A stretch of 64,000 nucleotides of DNA. It comes from Chryseobacterium nakagawai. GTDB taxonomy: Bacteria; Bacteroidota; Bacteroidia; Flavobacteriales; Weeksellaceae. Location: contig NZ_LR134386.1 in NCBI RefSeq assembly GCF_900637665.1, positions 4,332,501 to 4,396,500 on the forward strand, read 5' to 3'. Position numbers and translations under genes: made by a program. Below, piece after piece: positions 19,152 through 29,059 of this stretch (position 1 is its first letter; the number at the start of each line of letters is the position of its first letter). The notes under the pieces were generated by a model. That model was not told the DNA's origin. It saw only the letters and a program-made list of their open reading frames with translations, and ran no database searches.

Positions 19152-20612
19152 CTATTTTTTACACTTACTATAGTCAGAAATGATCTGTATCAGGTTTTCC
19201 TCATTCTTAAGATCAAGACTTTCATTTTTAAGCTGATCAGAAACTAGCTTACAGTCTTTAAGATAGTCTGCCAGCTTTTCGGAAAGTTTATCATTGGATC
19301 TGTTGTCCAGCATCTGTCCTTTAGGTTGCAGATCTGTTTTGATTACATATTTTTGAAGTTCCACAGGATCCTGAAGGAGCATAATCTTATTCTCTTTTGC
19401 AACCAACCTGTAGAAATAGGAATTATTACCATGCAGGCTTCCATAATTCTGCATTTTTTTCATGAACTCTCCTTTTACATCCAATCCGTAGTAACATTCT
19501 TCGTTTCCATTCTGAGAAACACAGAAATGTACTCCTGAATCGGCATCATATACTTTGGTCGCCATACTATTCATACCTGGTAATCTTTTCTTCAACGTTA
19601 CACGCTGCCCAAACCGATCGGCTCCATCCTGCGGCAATTTCTGCCCTGTTCTTTCCGGATCGAGCATTTCAAACCAGATGGTCATTGATCCTTCTGTTTT
19701 CTTACCTGATTTCTCAACCAAATACCCCGGAACATCATATAAATTGATACTGCGATTCACTGCATCATTCATTTTTGCCTGATGAAGTTCCTGGTTTTTA
19801 TAGTAAGCCTGATGTTCTAGCGTATAACCTTCAATAAAAAGATTGGCAACAAACTCATTGATAAATGCATAATCTGAAGGCGCATAAGGTCTTGTCGCGG
19901 TAAAGGTAAATTCATTATTATCAAAAGTTCTTACCAAATACGTCTTTAATCCCTGATTGGTTTGATACATAGAAGCCACCTTCACCCCATCCAGATCACT
20001 CACTTCCAAACACGGTCCTGTATTATTGAATCCTACACAATTAAACGCTCTTGAATATCCAATAATTTTAGATTGAAAGCCTCCATTATTGATCAAAATT
20101 TCTCCATTGGATCCCATTCTAGGGTTATAAAGACTTCTGATGTTATCCAATCTGCTTTTTCTTGCATTATCTTCTGCAATACTGCTAGTTTTTGCAGCCA
20201 GATATTTGTCACCCAGATTTTCTCTCGGAGTAGTAAAGAATTTTTGCAGTTCTGCCTTATCAAAACCGTTTTCATTGAAAAGGTGATATTTTACGGCCAA
20301 TTGATACGCTACAATTCGATCCACCTTAAATGAGGTAATCAATACTTCATAAGGAATTTGAGTGGCTTTTCCATCTGCAGATTTCATATCCAGATAATAT
20401 AGAAACTGTTCTTTTGCTAGCGTAACGCCTTTTAAATCGGCATCAAAAACCTTTTCATTAGCCAGATTATAAAACTCAAAATGATCTCTGTAAGGTGATT
20501 TTAGAATTCCTACTTCCTTTTCATTGAAAAAAATCTTATCTTTTTTGAGCTGTATCTTTTGTGAAAATACGACACCTGAAAGTATTACAGTAAGCAATAA
20601 GTATATTTTCAT
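19152..20612 (-). CDS. 486-residue secreted protein of unknown function
   Basis: The preferred start is the ATG at 20612, giving the signal peptide MKIYLLLTVILSGVVFSQ with cleavage after FSQ; an in-frame TTG 18 bp upstream gives a poorer start. The mature protein has no recognised domain. It has several cysteines (AFNCVGF, GPCLEV, GVHFCVSQNGNEECYYG) that could form disulfides in the periplasm or outside, and a cysteine-containing tail (LKDCKLV, SDYSKCKK). It is the first gene of an operon with two paralogous small proteins. Candidates include an exported effector or an envelope protein; neither can be shown here. Confidence 0.75.
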   Translation of the reverse strand: MKIYLLLTVILSGVVFSQKIQLKKDKIFFNEKEVGILKSPYRDHFEFYNLANEKVFDADLKGVTLAKEQFLYYLDMKSADGKATQIPYEVLITSFKVDRIVAYQLAVKYHLFNENGFDKAELQKFFTTPRENLGDKYLAAKTSSIAEDNARKSRLDNIRSLYNPRMGSNGEILINNGGFQSKIIGYSRAFNCVGFNNTGPCLEVSDLDGVKVASMYQTNQGLKTYLVRTFDNNEFTFTATRPYAPSDYAFINEFVANLFIEGYTLEHQAYYKNQELHQAKMNDAVNRSINLYDVPGYLVEKSGKKTEGSMTIWFEMLDPERTGQKLPQDGADRFGQRVTLKKRLPGMNSMATKVYDADSGVHFCVSQNGNEECYYGLDVKGEFMKKMQNYGSLHGNNSYFYRLVAKENKIMLLQDPVELQKYVIKTDLQPKGQMLDNRSNDKLSEKLADYLKDCKLVSDQLKNESLDLKNEENLIQIISDYSKCKK

Positions 20613-20852
20613 AGTCCTGAGTTTAAACAATTAGTTTTCGGTAGGGAAAATACAAAAAAAATGGATAGGGAAAGATTGAGAAGCTGGAAGAGGGATATTG
20701 AGATTCTTCCTTCGTCAGAAATCGAAGATTCGGCGTAGCCAATGACAAAACTTGAAAATTCAAAAAAGGATTTAATGACAATATAAAAAGAACTTAAGAA
20801 TGTATTCTTACTACAAGTACTTCCCTATTCCAGCATCAAACCTTTAGCCCCA

Positions 20853-21617
20853 TTAATTCTTCAGCCAGTTCAGACACTCCGTAATCTGCGTTTTACTAAT
20901 AAATACCTCAGCGCTCACTTCCGGTTTCGGAGAAAGTTTTAATTCTACTTTCTGACTAGAGTGCTTGATAATTTCTGTAATCGCTTCTTTATTGATAATA
21001 AACTTACGGTTTACTTTAAAGAAAACCTGTGGATTCAGCTTTTGGATAATATCCTTGATGGTATCATCATAAATATAGGTTTGGTTATCCATTGTCGTCA
21101 GGAAAAGGTATTTCCCGGATGCAAAGAAATAAGCAGTATTTTGTTCATCTACAGACTTTAGCTTATTTCCCTCTCTTACCATAAAACGTTTCATCACCTC
21201 GGCATCTTCTCCTTGCCGTAAGGTGGAAATAGATTTCAATACAGGTTCAGGATCAAAATTATTCCTGATGGAAACAAATTTCTGTAATGCCTGATGCAAA
21301 TCTTCTTCTTCAAAAGGCTTCAGGAGATAATCTATGGTAAAATGCTTGAAAACACGCATTGCATATTCATCAAATGCCGTAATAAAAATAATAGGAGTAA
21401 AAAGTTCTACCTGTTCAAAGATCTCCAGACTCATCCCGTCACCAAGATGAATATCCATAAAAATAAGATCGGCAGCATCGTTTTCAAAGAAGTCTATTGC
21501 CTTTTTTTTAGAACGAAGAACTACGACTTCCGTAACAGGAACGATGCTTTGTTTATCCAAAAGATCTTTCAGATAATTAACAGCCAGCAATTCATCTTCT
21601 ATAATGGCAATTTTCAT
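20853..21617 (-). CDS. LytTR-family response regulator
   Basis: Residues about 1-120 form a receiver domain: acidic pocket E7-D8, phosphoacceptor D55 in LIFMDIHLG, and the conserved lysine in YLLKPFEEED near residue 105. Residues about 150-254 are a LytTR DNA-binding domain (FFKVNRKFIINKEAI, ending LNWLKN). The expected partner is the LytS-type kinase at 29060-30655, with the protease and SusC/SusD genes between them. A strong terminator lies upstream, and TACTTTTG at 21623-21630 is only 5 bp before the ATG, which would give a very short or leaderless transcript. It probably controls the enclosed operon. Confidence 0.92.
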   Translation of the reverse strand: MKIAIIEDELLAVNYLKDLLDKQSIVPVTEVVVLRSKKKAIDFFENDAADLIFMDIHLGDGMSLEIFEQVELFTPIIFITAFDEYAMRVFKHFTIDYLLKPFEEEDLHQALQKFVSIRNNFDPEPVLKSISTLRQGEDAEVMKRFMVREGNKLKSVDEQNTAYFFASGKYLFLTTMDNQTYIYDDTIKDIIQKLNPQVFFKVNRKFIINKEAITEIIKHSSQKVELKLSPKPEVSAEVFISKTQITECLNWLKN

Positions 21618-21631
21618 AAATACAAAAGTAC

Positions 21632-21667
21632 AAAAAAACCGCTAGAACGATTAAGCTCTAGCGGTTT
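21632..21667 (-). terminator. rho-independent terminator after susD-like gene
   Basis: An 11-bp perfect stem (aaaccgctaga / tctagcggttt) with a 10-base loop is followed on the minus strand by a T-run of seven. It lies 24 bp after the SusD-like stop codon and before the response regulator gene. Read-through may supply some regulator transcript. Confidence 0.85.
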
Positions 21668-21690
21668 CAGGGGTTGTTAATATGAATATG

Positions 21691-23010
21691 TTATAAATTA
21701 GGATTATTCTTCTTCGCACTCATTGGATATTCTATCGTATATCTCGGATCATTCTGCTGAAGAATATAGTCTTTACCGTTAATGGTATGTTTAATTTCTT
21801 TCTGGTTGGCTCTTCTCAGATCAAACCATCTGTGCCCTTCTACAGCAAACTCTCTGGCTCTTTCATCAAGGATGAAATTCATAAAGTCTGCAGCATTCAT
21901 TGGGGTTATTGCATTCTGAACAGTAGTATATCCTTCCGGAGTATATCTGTTTTTAAGAACTTTTAATAACGTTTGCTTTGCTTCATCAAGTTTATTCAAT
22001 TTCAGTAAAGCTTCAGATTTTATAAAATACATTTCTGTAGTTCTGAAAGATACCTTAAATTCTGAACTTCCTTTTTTGATGATCTTATACTGACTTCCAT
22101 TTTTTTCAAAAGAAAGTTTGAACCTTTTATCTGTATTGCTATTAAATTTTGAGATCAGCTCAGAAGAGGCAAAAGATAAGTTCTGTGCAGCACTGTCAAA
22201 TACATCATCCAACGCCATAATAGATTCTACAGACATATAGTGATGAGGTGCAGTAGTACTTGTATTCAGGTCAACCAAATCCCCTTTCATAGCTAATGCC
22301 TGTTCTGCATAATACAAAGCTTTGTTCCAGTCATTTTGATAAAGAGCTGTTCTGGCCTGTAAAGCCATTAATGCAATCTTAGAGAATCTATAGTTGATAC
22401 CCGCGGCCTGCTTCTGCTCTACCATAAGACCTTCTGCCTTACTCATATCTGCATGAATCAGATTATAAACTTCCTGTACGCTGGATGGCTTCAATACAGC
22501 TTCAATATCCATTTCAAGATTGATAGGAACACCTCTGTCTGTAGAAGCTGTAGCACTATTGTACGGTTTTGCATACAGATTAACCATATCAAAATAGGTA
22601 TAAGCACGCAATGCATAGGCTTCTGCAAGAATTTGCTGCTTCTCAGGAGAATCTGCCATTGTTTTAACACCTTCGTTAATGATCTGATTCAGGTAAAAAA
22701 TTACTGAATAAAATCTCACCCATGGAAATTCTGCCGTTGCGGAATCATTATTCGCATCTTTCCACATCGCAATTTCACGATAAACATTGAAATCACTGAT
22801 ATTTTCGTTGATCGTTATCTCATCAGTACGAAGAACTGACAAAGATTTATGGTTAGGATATTTTGCATACGCTGAGGTAAGAACTTTACGGTAATCTTCA
22901 ACATTGGTTGGAATTACTTTTCCTTCTGGCTGAATATCCAAAAATCTGTCACATCCTACAGAGGTAAAGCTGATAACCGCTAATGCTATAATAGTTGTTA
23001 TTTTTTTCAT
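21691..23010 (-). CDS. RagB/SusD-family outer-membrane lipoprotein
   Basis: The 439-residue protein has a lipoprotein signal (VISFTSVGC, Cys at about residue 20) followed by DRFLDIQPEGKVIP, typical of SusD proteins. Tetratricopeptide-like helices occur in the middle (ALRAYTYFDMVNLYAKPYN), and the end has the family phrase EFAVEGHRWFDLRR. SusD proteins cap the SusC channel from outside and capture the ligand. The gene starts 11 bp after susC and ends before a strong terminator. Association with a protease suggests a peptide or protein ligand, not a glycan; that is inferred. Confidence 0.95.
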   Translation of the reverse strand: MKKITTIIALAVISFTSVGCDRFLDIQPEGKVIPTNVEDYRKVLTSAYAKYPNHKSLSVLRTDEITINENISDFNVYREIAMWKDANNDSATAEFPWVRFYSVIFYLNQIINEGVKTMADSPEKQQILAEAYALRAYTYFDMVNLYAKPYNSATASTDRGVPINLEMDIEAVLKPSSVQEVYNLIHADMSKAEGLMVEQKQAAGINYRFSKIALMALQARTALYQNDWNKALYYAEQALAMKGDLVDLNTSTTAPHHYMSVESIMALDDVFDSAAQNLSFASSELISKFNSNTDKRFKLSFEKNGSQYKIIKKGSSEFKVSFRTTEMYFIKSEALLKLNKLDEAKQTLLKVLKNRYTPEGYTTVQNAITPMNAADFMNFILDERAREFAVEGHRWFDLRRANQKEIKHTINGKDYILQQNDPRYTIEYPMSAKKNNPNL

Positions 23011-23021
23011 TTTTTCAAGTT

Positions 23022-26000
23022 TTAAAAAGAAACATTAAATCCTACTGTCACAGATTTAGCAATAGGCTGTGCATAAATATTACCATACGTTTCCGGATCA
23101 AAATATCCTTTATACCCATTACTGAATACAAACAGGTTACGTCCTTCCACACTCAGTCTCAAACTGCTAATTCCCATAGGTGCCGTAAACTCTTTTGGAA
23201 GTGTATAGCCCAGACGGATACTGCTGATTCTTACATAACTGATTTCCTTTGCCCATACATCAAGCAATCCATACGTGTTGGAACGGTTACCCGCAAACCA
23301 TTTATTAGCCATCCAGCCGTTAGGGTTTGCATCCATATCAGGACTTGTAATTCCTGGTAATGAACCTCCGGCTTCATAGATTTCTCTTGTATAGTTTCTT
23401 CCTCTATCAAGCTCCATTCCTCTGTAAGAAGGACTGCGCATTACTGTCTGCTTAAAGTTGAATGTTGCAGAAACCGTAAGGTCAAAATTCTTAACCTTAA
23501 AGTTGTTGATGATCCCTCCGGTAAACTTAGGATCTCTGTCTCCTACGTAAGTAAAGAGGTTTCTCAGTTCTTCATTTGTTAATTTTGTATCTACAAACTG
23601 CCCCGGAAGAAAGTCTGCATATACATCATACAGTTTGAAGAAATCTTCAGCAGATACTTTTTCATTTCCTCTCCAGAATAATGGGTTTCCTGAAGCATCC
23701 ATTCCCGCTGTTTTTAAAGCAAAAATGGCATTTACAGGAAGTCCCTCTCTAGATGGCAACATCGCATTATCACGAGGCTGCTCACTCAATACTCTACTCT
23801 TATTGTGAGCAAAGTTGATGGTAGTAGACCATTTGAAGTTTTCTTTATCGATGTTTCTTGTAGATAACGCCAATTCAAAACCTTTGTTCGTAAGGCTTCC
23901 CCAGTTCATCATGGTATACTCAAAACCTGATTCAAGAGGAGTTTCCTTCATACTGATCATATCCGTTCCCTTTCTGCTGTATATATCAGCGGTAAGGTTA
24001 ATTCGGTTTTTGAATAATCCTAAATCAAGACCAAAGTTGACATTGGTTGTTTTTTCCCAACGAAGTTTATCATTTGGCGGACTGATCACATTGATGACAT
24101 CTTCCCTCATTCCCGGAAGAATATTCGCATAATTGTATTCCCCAATAAAGAAAGGCGAAGTATTACGGTCAATATTTCCCTGTAGACCATAAGACGCTCT
24201 CAATCTTAGGTTGGAAACAGGTGTTACATTCTGCATGAAATTCTCCTTCGTTACCAGCCATGAACCGGAAACAGCCCATATTGGAAGATATTTATACTTT
24301 TTGTTAACTCCAAATAAGTTCGTCCCGTCATATCTTACACTTCCGAAGAAAGTATATTTCTGATCGTAAGTATAGGATGCTGTAGCAAACATAGAAGCAT
24401 ATGCATTCTCTACAGGTGGCATTTCGCGGTATGTTTCATACTTCTTTTCAGCAGCGAAATTGGCACTTGGGAAAGCAATTGGAGTTGCTGTTCTTGTATT
24501 TTTGTTATATCCAAAAGCTCTGGTAAGCGTTGTGTTATCTTCCGTTTTACGAAGCTCCGTTCCTGCCATCAAATCAATTTCATGTACAGAATTGATTTTC
24601 GTACTGTAAGTTCCCTGTAATTTCCAGTTGTATTGGAAGAAATCATTATCCCAGTTTTGTTTGATGTCTCCGGCAGGAAGGAAATATTTATACCCTCCAT
24701 CTTTATAATAACGGGTACCTTCCTTCATCTTTCTGGTAAAATATGTCTCTTGTCCGGCATATTTTTCCGTCTTGTTAGTATCATACTGAATACCTAACTG
24801 AGACGTGAATTTCAGATTTTTTGAAACTTTATATTCCAAATCTAAAATAGCCTTTAATGAATGGTTTTTCAGCGTATAACTTGTATTTTGTCTTTCTTCA
24901 AGGAAGTTGAAAGGAATATAAGTATCCGCGAAACCATCGATATCTTTATCATATCTGTAACTTCCATCCGGATTGAACGGATTCATGTACGGGTTAGCAT
25001 TTCTTGAATAATTGATAGGGCTTGCAGAAGCATCAGCATCCGTCATAAAGGACTCTTTCTCGCTCTGAGTACCGAAAACAGAGATCCCAGCCGTTAATTT
25101 ATCACTTAACTTATAATTATTCTTTAAAGTCAGGTTATAACGTTTAAATCCTGTACCAATCGTTGTCCCTTCTTCATCATAGTACCCTAAAGAGAAATAG
25201 TAATCTGAAGTTTCTCCACCTCCGGAAATACTTACTCCATACTGTTTATTGATGGCATTTCTGTATAACAGTTTTCCCCAATCAGTGGTGTTGTTTCTTA
25301 ACGCATTGATTTGGTTAAGAGTCAATGGACTTAAAGCTCCCAGACCACCAGTTCTAAAATCATTAAGCTGGTTATTCTGAGTTAAAATTCTCATCACCTC
25401 TCCTTTATCTGCACGGTAAGTAAGATCTGCACGCTGGGCAAGCATTAATTCAAGATCTACTTTCTCTGATGCATTCATCAGGTTTAATTTTTCAAAATCA
25501 GGACGGGCAGTTACGAAAGTATCCGCAGAGAAGTTTAACCTCATACTCCCTTTCTTTCCTCTTTTTGTGGTAATGGAAATTACTCCGTTCGCTGCTCTGG
25601 CTCCATAAATAGCCGTTGCTGCAGCATCTTTCAGAATAGTAATATCTTCAATATCATTCGGGTTCAACCCAGCAATGGAAAAGTTCTGAAGCTGGTCAAT
25701 ATTATCTTTATCACTGAAGTTTGGAACATCATTTCCTTCTAATGGAAGACCATCAATTACCCATAGCGGGTCCTGCGGCCCAGATAGAGAAGCTGTTCCA
25801 CGGATTCTGATCTTTGCAGGTCCACCCGGAGACCCTGTTTCCGGAGTCACTACTACCCCGGCAATCTGCCCGGATAGCATCTGGTCTACACTCGCCACCC
25901 CAGCCTGGCTGATGTTATCCATTTTTACGGTAGCAACCGCTGAAGTCTGCTTACGTTTTTCAATCTTCTGATATCCCGTAATGATTACTTCCTGAATCTT

Positions 26001-26354
26001 ATTTTTATCTGAAACTTCAGAAACCAATCTTACGATATAGTTTGTTTTATCTTCATTGATTAGAATGATACGGGATTCATACCCTGGAGAACTTACCAGG
26101 ATAGATTTAGTTCCTACTGGAATTTCCAGTATAAATTTCCCATCCTTATCAGCTACTGTACCTACAGATACACTTTCGATAATTCCGTCCAGATCAGTTT
26201 TTGTAGAAACAGACTGGGTTTCTATTTTGATAGATGCTCCTGCAATTACGCTGGAAGTATTACCGTCTTCTATCTTTCCTGTAATGGTCTTTTTTTCCTG
26301 AGCCAACGCAACCTGAGCCGCTAAAAGAGGTAAAAGGATTAGAGTTTTTTTCAT
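23022..26354 (-). CDS. SusC/RagA-family TonB-dependent outer-membrane transporter
   Basis: This 1110-residue protein starts with a signal peptide (LLPLLAAQVALAQ) and a carboxypeptidase-regulatory-like beta-sandwich domain (GKIEDGNTSSVIAGASIKIE). That domain carries an insertion around residues 55-75 that repeats the T-x-x-D-x-D-G pattern. A TonB box/plug region follows (IQEVIITGYQKIEKRKQTSAV, then RIRGTASLSGPQDPLWVIDG) and the plug motif LKDAAATAIYGARAANGVI. The rest is the 22-strand barrel. It pairs with the SusD-like protein downstream and follows the metalloprotease gene by 6 bp. Confidence 0.96.
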   Translation of the reverse strand: MKKTLILLPLLAAQVALAQEKKTITGKIEDGNTSSVIAGASIKIETQSVSTKTDLDGIIESVSVGTVADKDGKFILEIPVGTKSILVSSPGYESRIILINEDKTNYIVRLVSEVSDKNKIQEVIITGYQKIEKRKQTSAVATVKMDNISQAGVASVDQMLSGQIAGVVVTPETGSPGGPAKIRIRGTASLSGPQDPLWVIDGLPLEGNDVPNFSDKDNIDQLQNFSIAGLNPNDIEDITILKDAAATAIYGARAANGVISITTKRGKKGSMRLNFSADTFVTARPDFEKLNLMNASEKVDLELMLAQRADLTYRADKGEVMRILTQNNQLNDFRTGGLGALSPLTLNQINALRNNTTDWGKLLYRNAINKQYGVSISGGGETSDYYFSLGYYDEEGTTIGTGFKRYNLTLKNNYKLSDKLTAGISVFGTQSEKESFMTDADASASPINYSRNANPYMNPFNPDGSYRYDKDIDGFADTYIPFNFLEERQNTSYTLKNHSLKAILDLEYKVSKNLKFTSQLGIQYDTNKTEKYAGQETYFTRKMKEGTRYYKDGGYKYFLPAGDIKQNWDNDFFQYNWKLQGTYSTKINSVHEIDLMAGTELRKTEDNTTLTRAFGYNKNTRTATPIAFPSANFAAEKKYETYREMPPVENAYASMFATASYTYDQKYTFFGSVRYDGTNLFGVNKKYKYLPIWAVSGSWLVTKENFMQNVTPVSNLRLRASYGLQGNIDRNTSPFFIGEYNYANILPGMREDVINVISPPNDKLRWEKTTNVNFGLDLGLFKNRINLTADIYSRKGTDMISMKETPLESGFEYTMMNWGSLTNKGFELALSTRNIDKENFKWSTTINFAHNKSRVLSEQPRDNAMLPSREGLPVNAIFALKTAGMDASGNPLFWRGNEKVSAEDFFKLYDVYADFLPGQFVDTKLTNEELRNLFTYVGDRDPKFTGGIINNFKVKNFDLTVSATFNFKQTVMRSPSYRGMELDRGRNYTREIYEAGGSLPGITSPDMDANPNGWMANKWFAGNRSNTYGLLDVWAKEISYVRISSIRLGYTLPKEFTAPMGISSLRLSVEGRNLFVFSNGYKGYFDPETYGNIYAQPIAKSVTVGFNVSF

Positions 26355-26360
26355 TGCTGT

Positions 26361-28928
26361 TTATTTGTTTAAAGCCTCTTCAATACGAATAATTAAATCT
26401 GTGTAATGTGCTCTTGAAGCGTCATCACCTCTGTATCTGGTTCCATTCAAGAAGCTCAGAACTTTTTGTAATTCTGCTCTTTTGTACGTAGTTACTTCAG
26501 ATACTCTCTTCATGGATGAATAATTGATGTTTCTAAGGTTTTTACCTTCTTCATGATAGTTGCAGATCATTGGCATATTTAATGTCTGATCTGTCTTCAA
26601 TGTTTTTACGGCTGTTTTTTCGAATAATTTGTTCACCGAAACAATCAATGCATCCACGTAGTTCTTTTGTGCCATCTTCTCAAGCATCGTAAGGCTTCCT
26701 TTCTTGTTAAAAATGGCTGTTCTTACCTGTTCAAATAAGTTTTCTACCGTGTAGATTTTCTCTTTTGAACCAGAAACTTCATGCTTCAACTCGTTCTCAA
26801 GGAGTCTAAGCAATCTGTCATCCATAAACAGGGAGTAAATATTAGCATACTGCATTCCTCTCGCTAAAGTATATGGAGTCTGCTCAAATGGTCCCATAGG
26901 TGAATTTTTAACCGAATATGTTTTCTCAGTAATCGGATTAAAGAATAACCATTCTGGAAGGTTGATCGAGTTTTTAACAAGATAATCCACTGCTCTTTTC
27001 TGGGTTTCAGCAGGAACTGCTTCATAAGCCTTTTTCTTATTACCAAAAACCGTGTTATTCAGGTAAATTCCTCCTACGTTAGCCATTACATGTCCTGTAT
27101 ACAGATCCCATTGGCCAATAACGCCCATGTATAATCTTCCTGCATCTGTATAATCTTTACCGTCCTCATAAGTCCATTTTAAAAGATTATTGGCTACAAC
27201 TTTCAGGTTTTTCATTCCATATTCGCTGGCTTTCATCGCGTCATCACCCAGATCTTCAGACTGCGAACGCGGATCTATTGTTTCCAGGTAACTTTGTTGT
27301 TCACCATAGAAATACAACGGATCGTCTTCATGCTTTTCTATTAAATTTCTAAGCGCCTTTTTCTCTACGAATTCATCAGGATACCAACGGTAGCCCCACT
27401 CAATTGCATATTTATCATAGATTCCGATCTTCGGAGTGATTGCAGTAACACCATCTTCCGGCTGTGCCACGTAATTGTAACGGGCATAATCCATGATAGA
27501 AGGAGCTGTTCCCCCCATTTTATCGGTAAATTCTTTAGAACGAAGAGATTCTACCGGGAATGCAAAAGAAGATCCCATATTGTGTTTCAATCCGAAAGTA
27601 TGCCCCACTTCATGAGAGGATACAAAACGAATCGCTTCACCCATATATTCATCACTGAATTTATTTCCTCTTGCTCTAGCATCTATAGGCCCTATCTGAA
27701 TTCTCATCCACTCCTGAAGAGAAGTCATTACATTGTGCCACCAAATGATATCTGCTTCTAGGATCTCACCACTTCTAGGATCTACTACAGATGGTCCCAT
27801 TGCATTAGACTTAGGAGAAGCAGCGTATGTGATTACGGAATATCTTACGTCATCAATATCAAAGTCTTCATCTTTTTCATCCGGCATCTTAGCAATGACA
27901 GCATTTTTGAACCCTGCCTGCTCGAATGCCACCTGCCAGTCATGAACTCCTGCAATGATCTTTTCACGCCATTGTTTGGGTGTGGAAGGATCTATATAAT
28001 AAACAATCTGCTTTTTAGGTTCTACCAGTTCACCTCTCAGATATTTTTCCTTGTCTTCATCTTTAGGCTCTAAGTTCCAACGCGTAATGAAGAATTTCTC
28101 ATCCATTTTCTGCTGCTGGTCATTAAAGAACCAATGCTTTTCACTGAAAAATCCTACTCTTGCATCTGCCACCCTTGGTTTCATGGGAACTTTAGGAAGC
28201 AATACCAGATTACTGGTTACTCCAAGAGTTACCGGAAGATCCACACCGCCTTCATTCACAGAAGTACTCAATTGAGATTTCACCACAAGGTTTTCTGGAA
28301 ATGTTTTTACTCCTTCAATAAACGAAAGACTTGATTTTACTGATCCACCAAGACCTACATTAGCCAACACGTCATTAAAGCTTTTCTGATTTCCGTCAAA
28401 AACCTTATTCACTTTAATCGCTACCGAAGTAGAATCATTGTTTTGGGCCTCAATATCAAAAACCTCAATCACAGATTCTGAAAAATTGTCTTTAACAGAT
28501 TTTGTAATAGCATCATTTTTAGGAGAAGATACCTTCGCTTCAGAAGTTTTCACCCATACTTTTTTGGCAACTTTGTCCCTGTAAAAAGAAATGATCTTAT
28601 TTTCATAGTTCATTCCTTTATTAAGGCCTGCCTCATTCACCTGCATTGGTACCTGAGAGAGTTTGTTCACTACCAAAAACTGACGTCCCATCAAACTGTC
28701 AGGAATTTCAAAATAAAGATCTGTTTTTACCTGAATGGTATTGAAAATCCCTTTTTTGTAAGTTCCTTTTTTAATCAGTTCGTCAATCTTTTTTGCCTTC
28801 TTTGATGATGAAAGATCTGCTTTTTCGGTTTTGTCCTTGGTCGTTTTTACAGTGTCTTTTTTCTGTGCCAGAACTGCCGGCGATGCGATGGCCAGTCCAA
28901 GATACAGCGCAAGCCTGTAATTCTTCAT
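26361..28928 (-). CDS. secreted zinc metalloprotease with DUF5117/DUF4953 domains
   Basis: The zinc site HEVGHTFGLKHN at about residue 440 is an extended HExxHxxGxxH motif of metzincin-like peptidases, and the SIMDYARYNY segment downstream supplies a Met-turn-like sequence. N-terminal DUF5118/DUF5117-type beta domains and a C-terminal DUF4953-like part give the usual family length of about 850 residues. The start chosen is the ATG at 28928, which gives a clean signal peptide (MKNYRLALYLGLAIASPAVL); an in-frame ATG at 28946 is possible. It lies within an operon with SusC/SusD, so it likely cuts substrate proteins whose fragments are then imported. Confidence 0.93.
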   Translation of the reverse strand: MKNYRLALYLGLAIASPAVLAQKKDTVKTTKDKTEKADLSSSKKAKKIDELIKKGTYKKGIFNTIQVKTDLYFEIPDSLMGRQFLVVNKLSQVPMQVNEAGLNKGMNYENKIISFYRDKVAKKVWVKTSEAKVSSPKNDAITKSVKDNFSESVIEVFDIEAQNNDSTSVAIKVNKVFDGNQKSFNDVLANVGLGGSVKSSLSFIEGVKTFPENLVVKSQLSTSVNEGGVDLPVTLGVTSNLVLLPKVPMKPRVADARVGFFSEKHWFFNDQQQKMDEKFFITRWNLEPKDEDKEKYLRGELVEPKKQIVYYIDPSTPKQWREKIIAGVHDWQVAFEQAGFKNAVIAKMPDEKDEDFDIDDVRYSVITYAASPKSNAMGPSVVDPRSGEILEADIIWWHNVMTSLQEWMRIQIGPIDARARGNKFSDEYMGEAIRFVSSHEVGHTFGLKHNMGSSFAFPVESLRSKEFTDKMGGTAPSIMDYARYNYVAQPEDGVTAITPKIGIYDKYAIEWGYRWYPDEFVEKKALRNLIEKHEDDPLYFYGEQQSYLETIDPRSQSEDLGDDAMKASEYGMKNLKVVANNLLKWTYEDGKDYTDAGRLYMGVIGQWDLYTGHVMANVGGIYLNNTVFGNKKKAYEAVPAETQKRAVDYLVKNSINLPEWLFFNPITEKTYSVKNSPMGPFEQTPYTLARGMQYANIYSLFMDDRLLRLLENELKHEVSGSKEKIYTVENLFEQVRTAIFNKKGSLTMLEKMAQKNYVDALIVSVNKLFEKTAVKTLKTDQTLNMPMICNYHEEGKNLRNINYSSMKRVSEVTTYKRAELQKVLSFLNGTRYRGDDASRAHYTDLIIRIEEALNK

Positions 28929-29059
28929 TAAAATAGTCCGATTCATTCCAAATAGTAAATATCTTAGTTTCAGCTGGCAAAGCTATAGGTATAGTGAATT
29001 ATATATAGTGTATTAGGGAGTGAAAGGTGATTATTCGGGAGTGAGTGGATTTTTTCATT

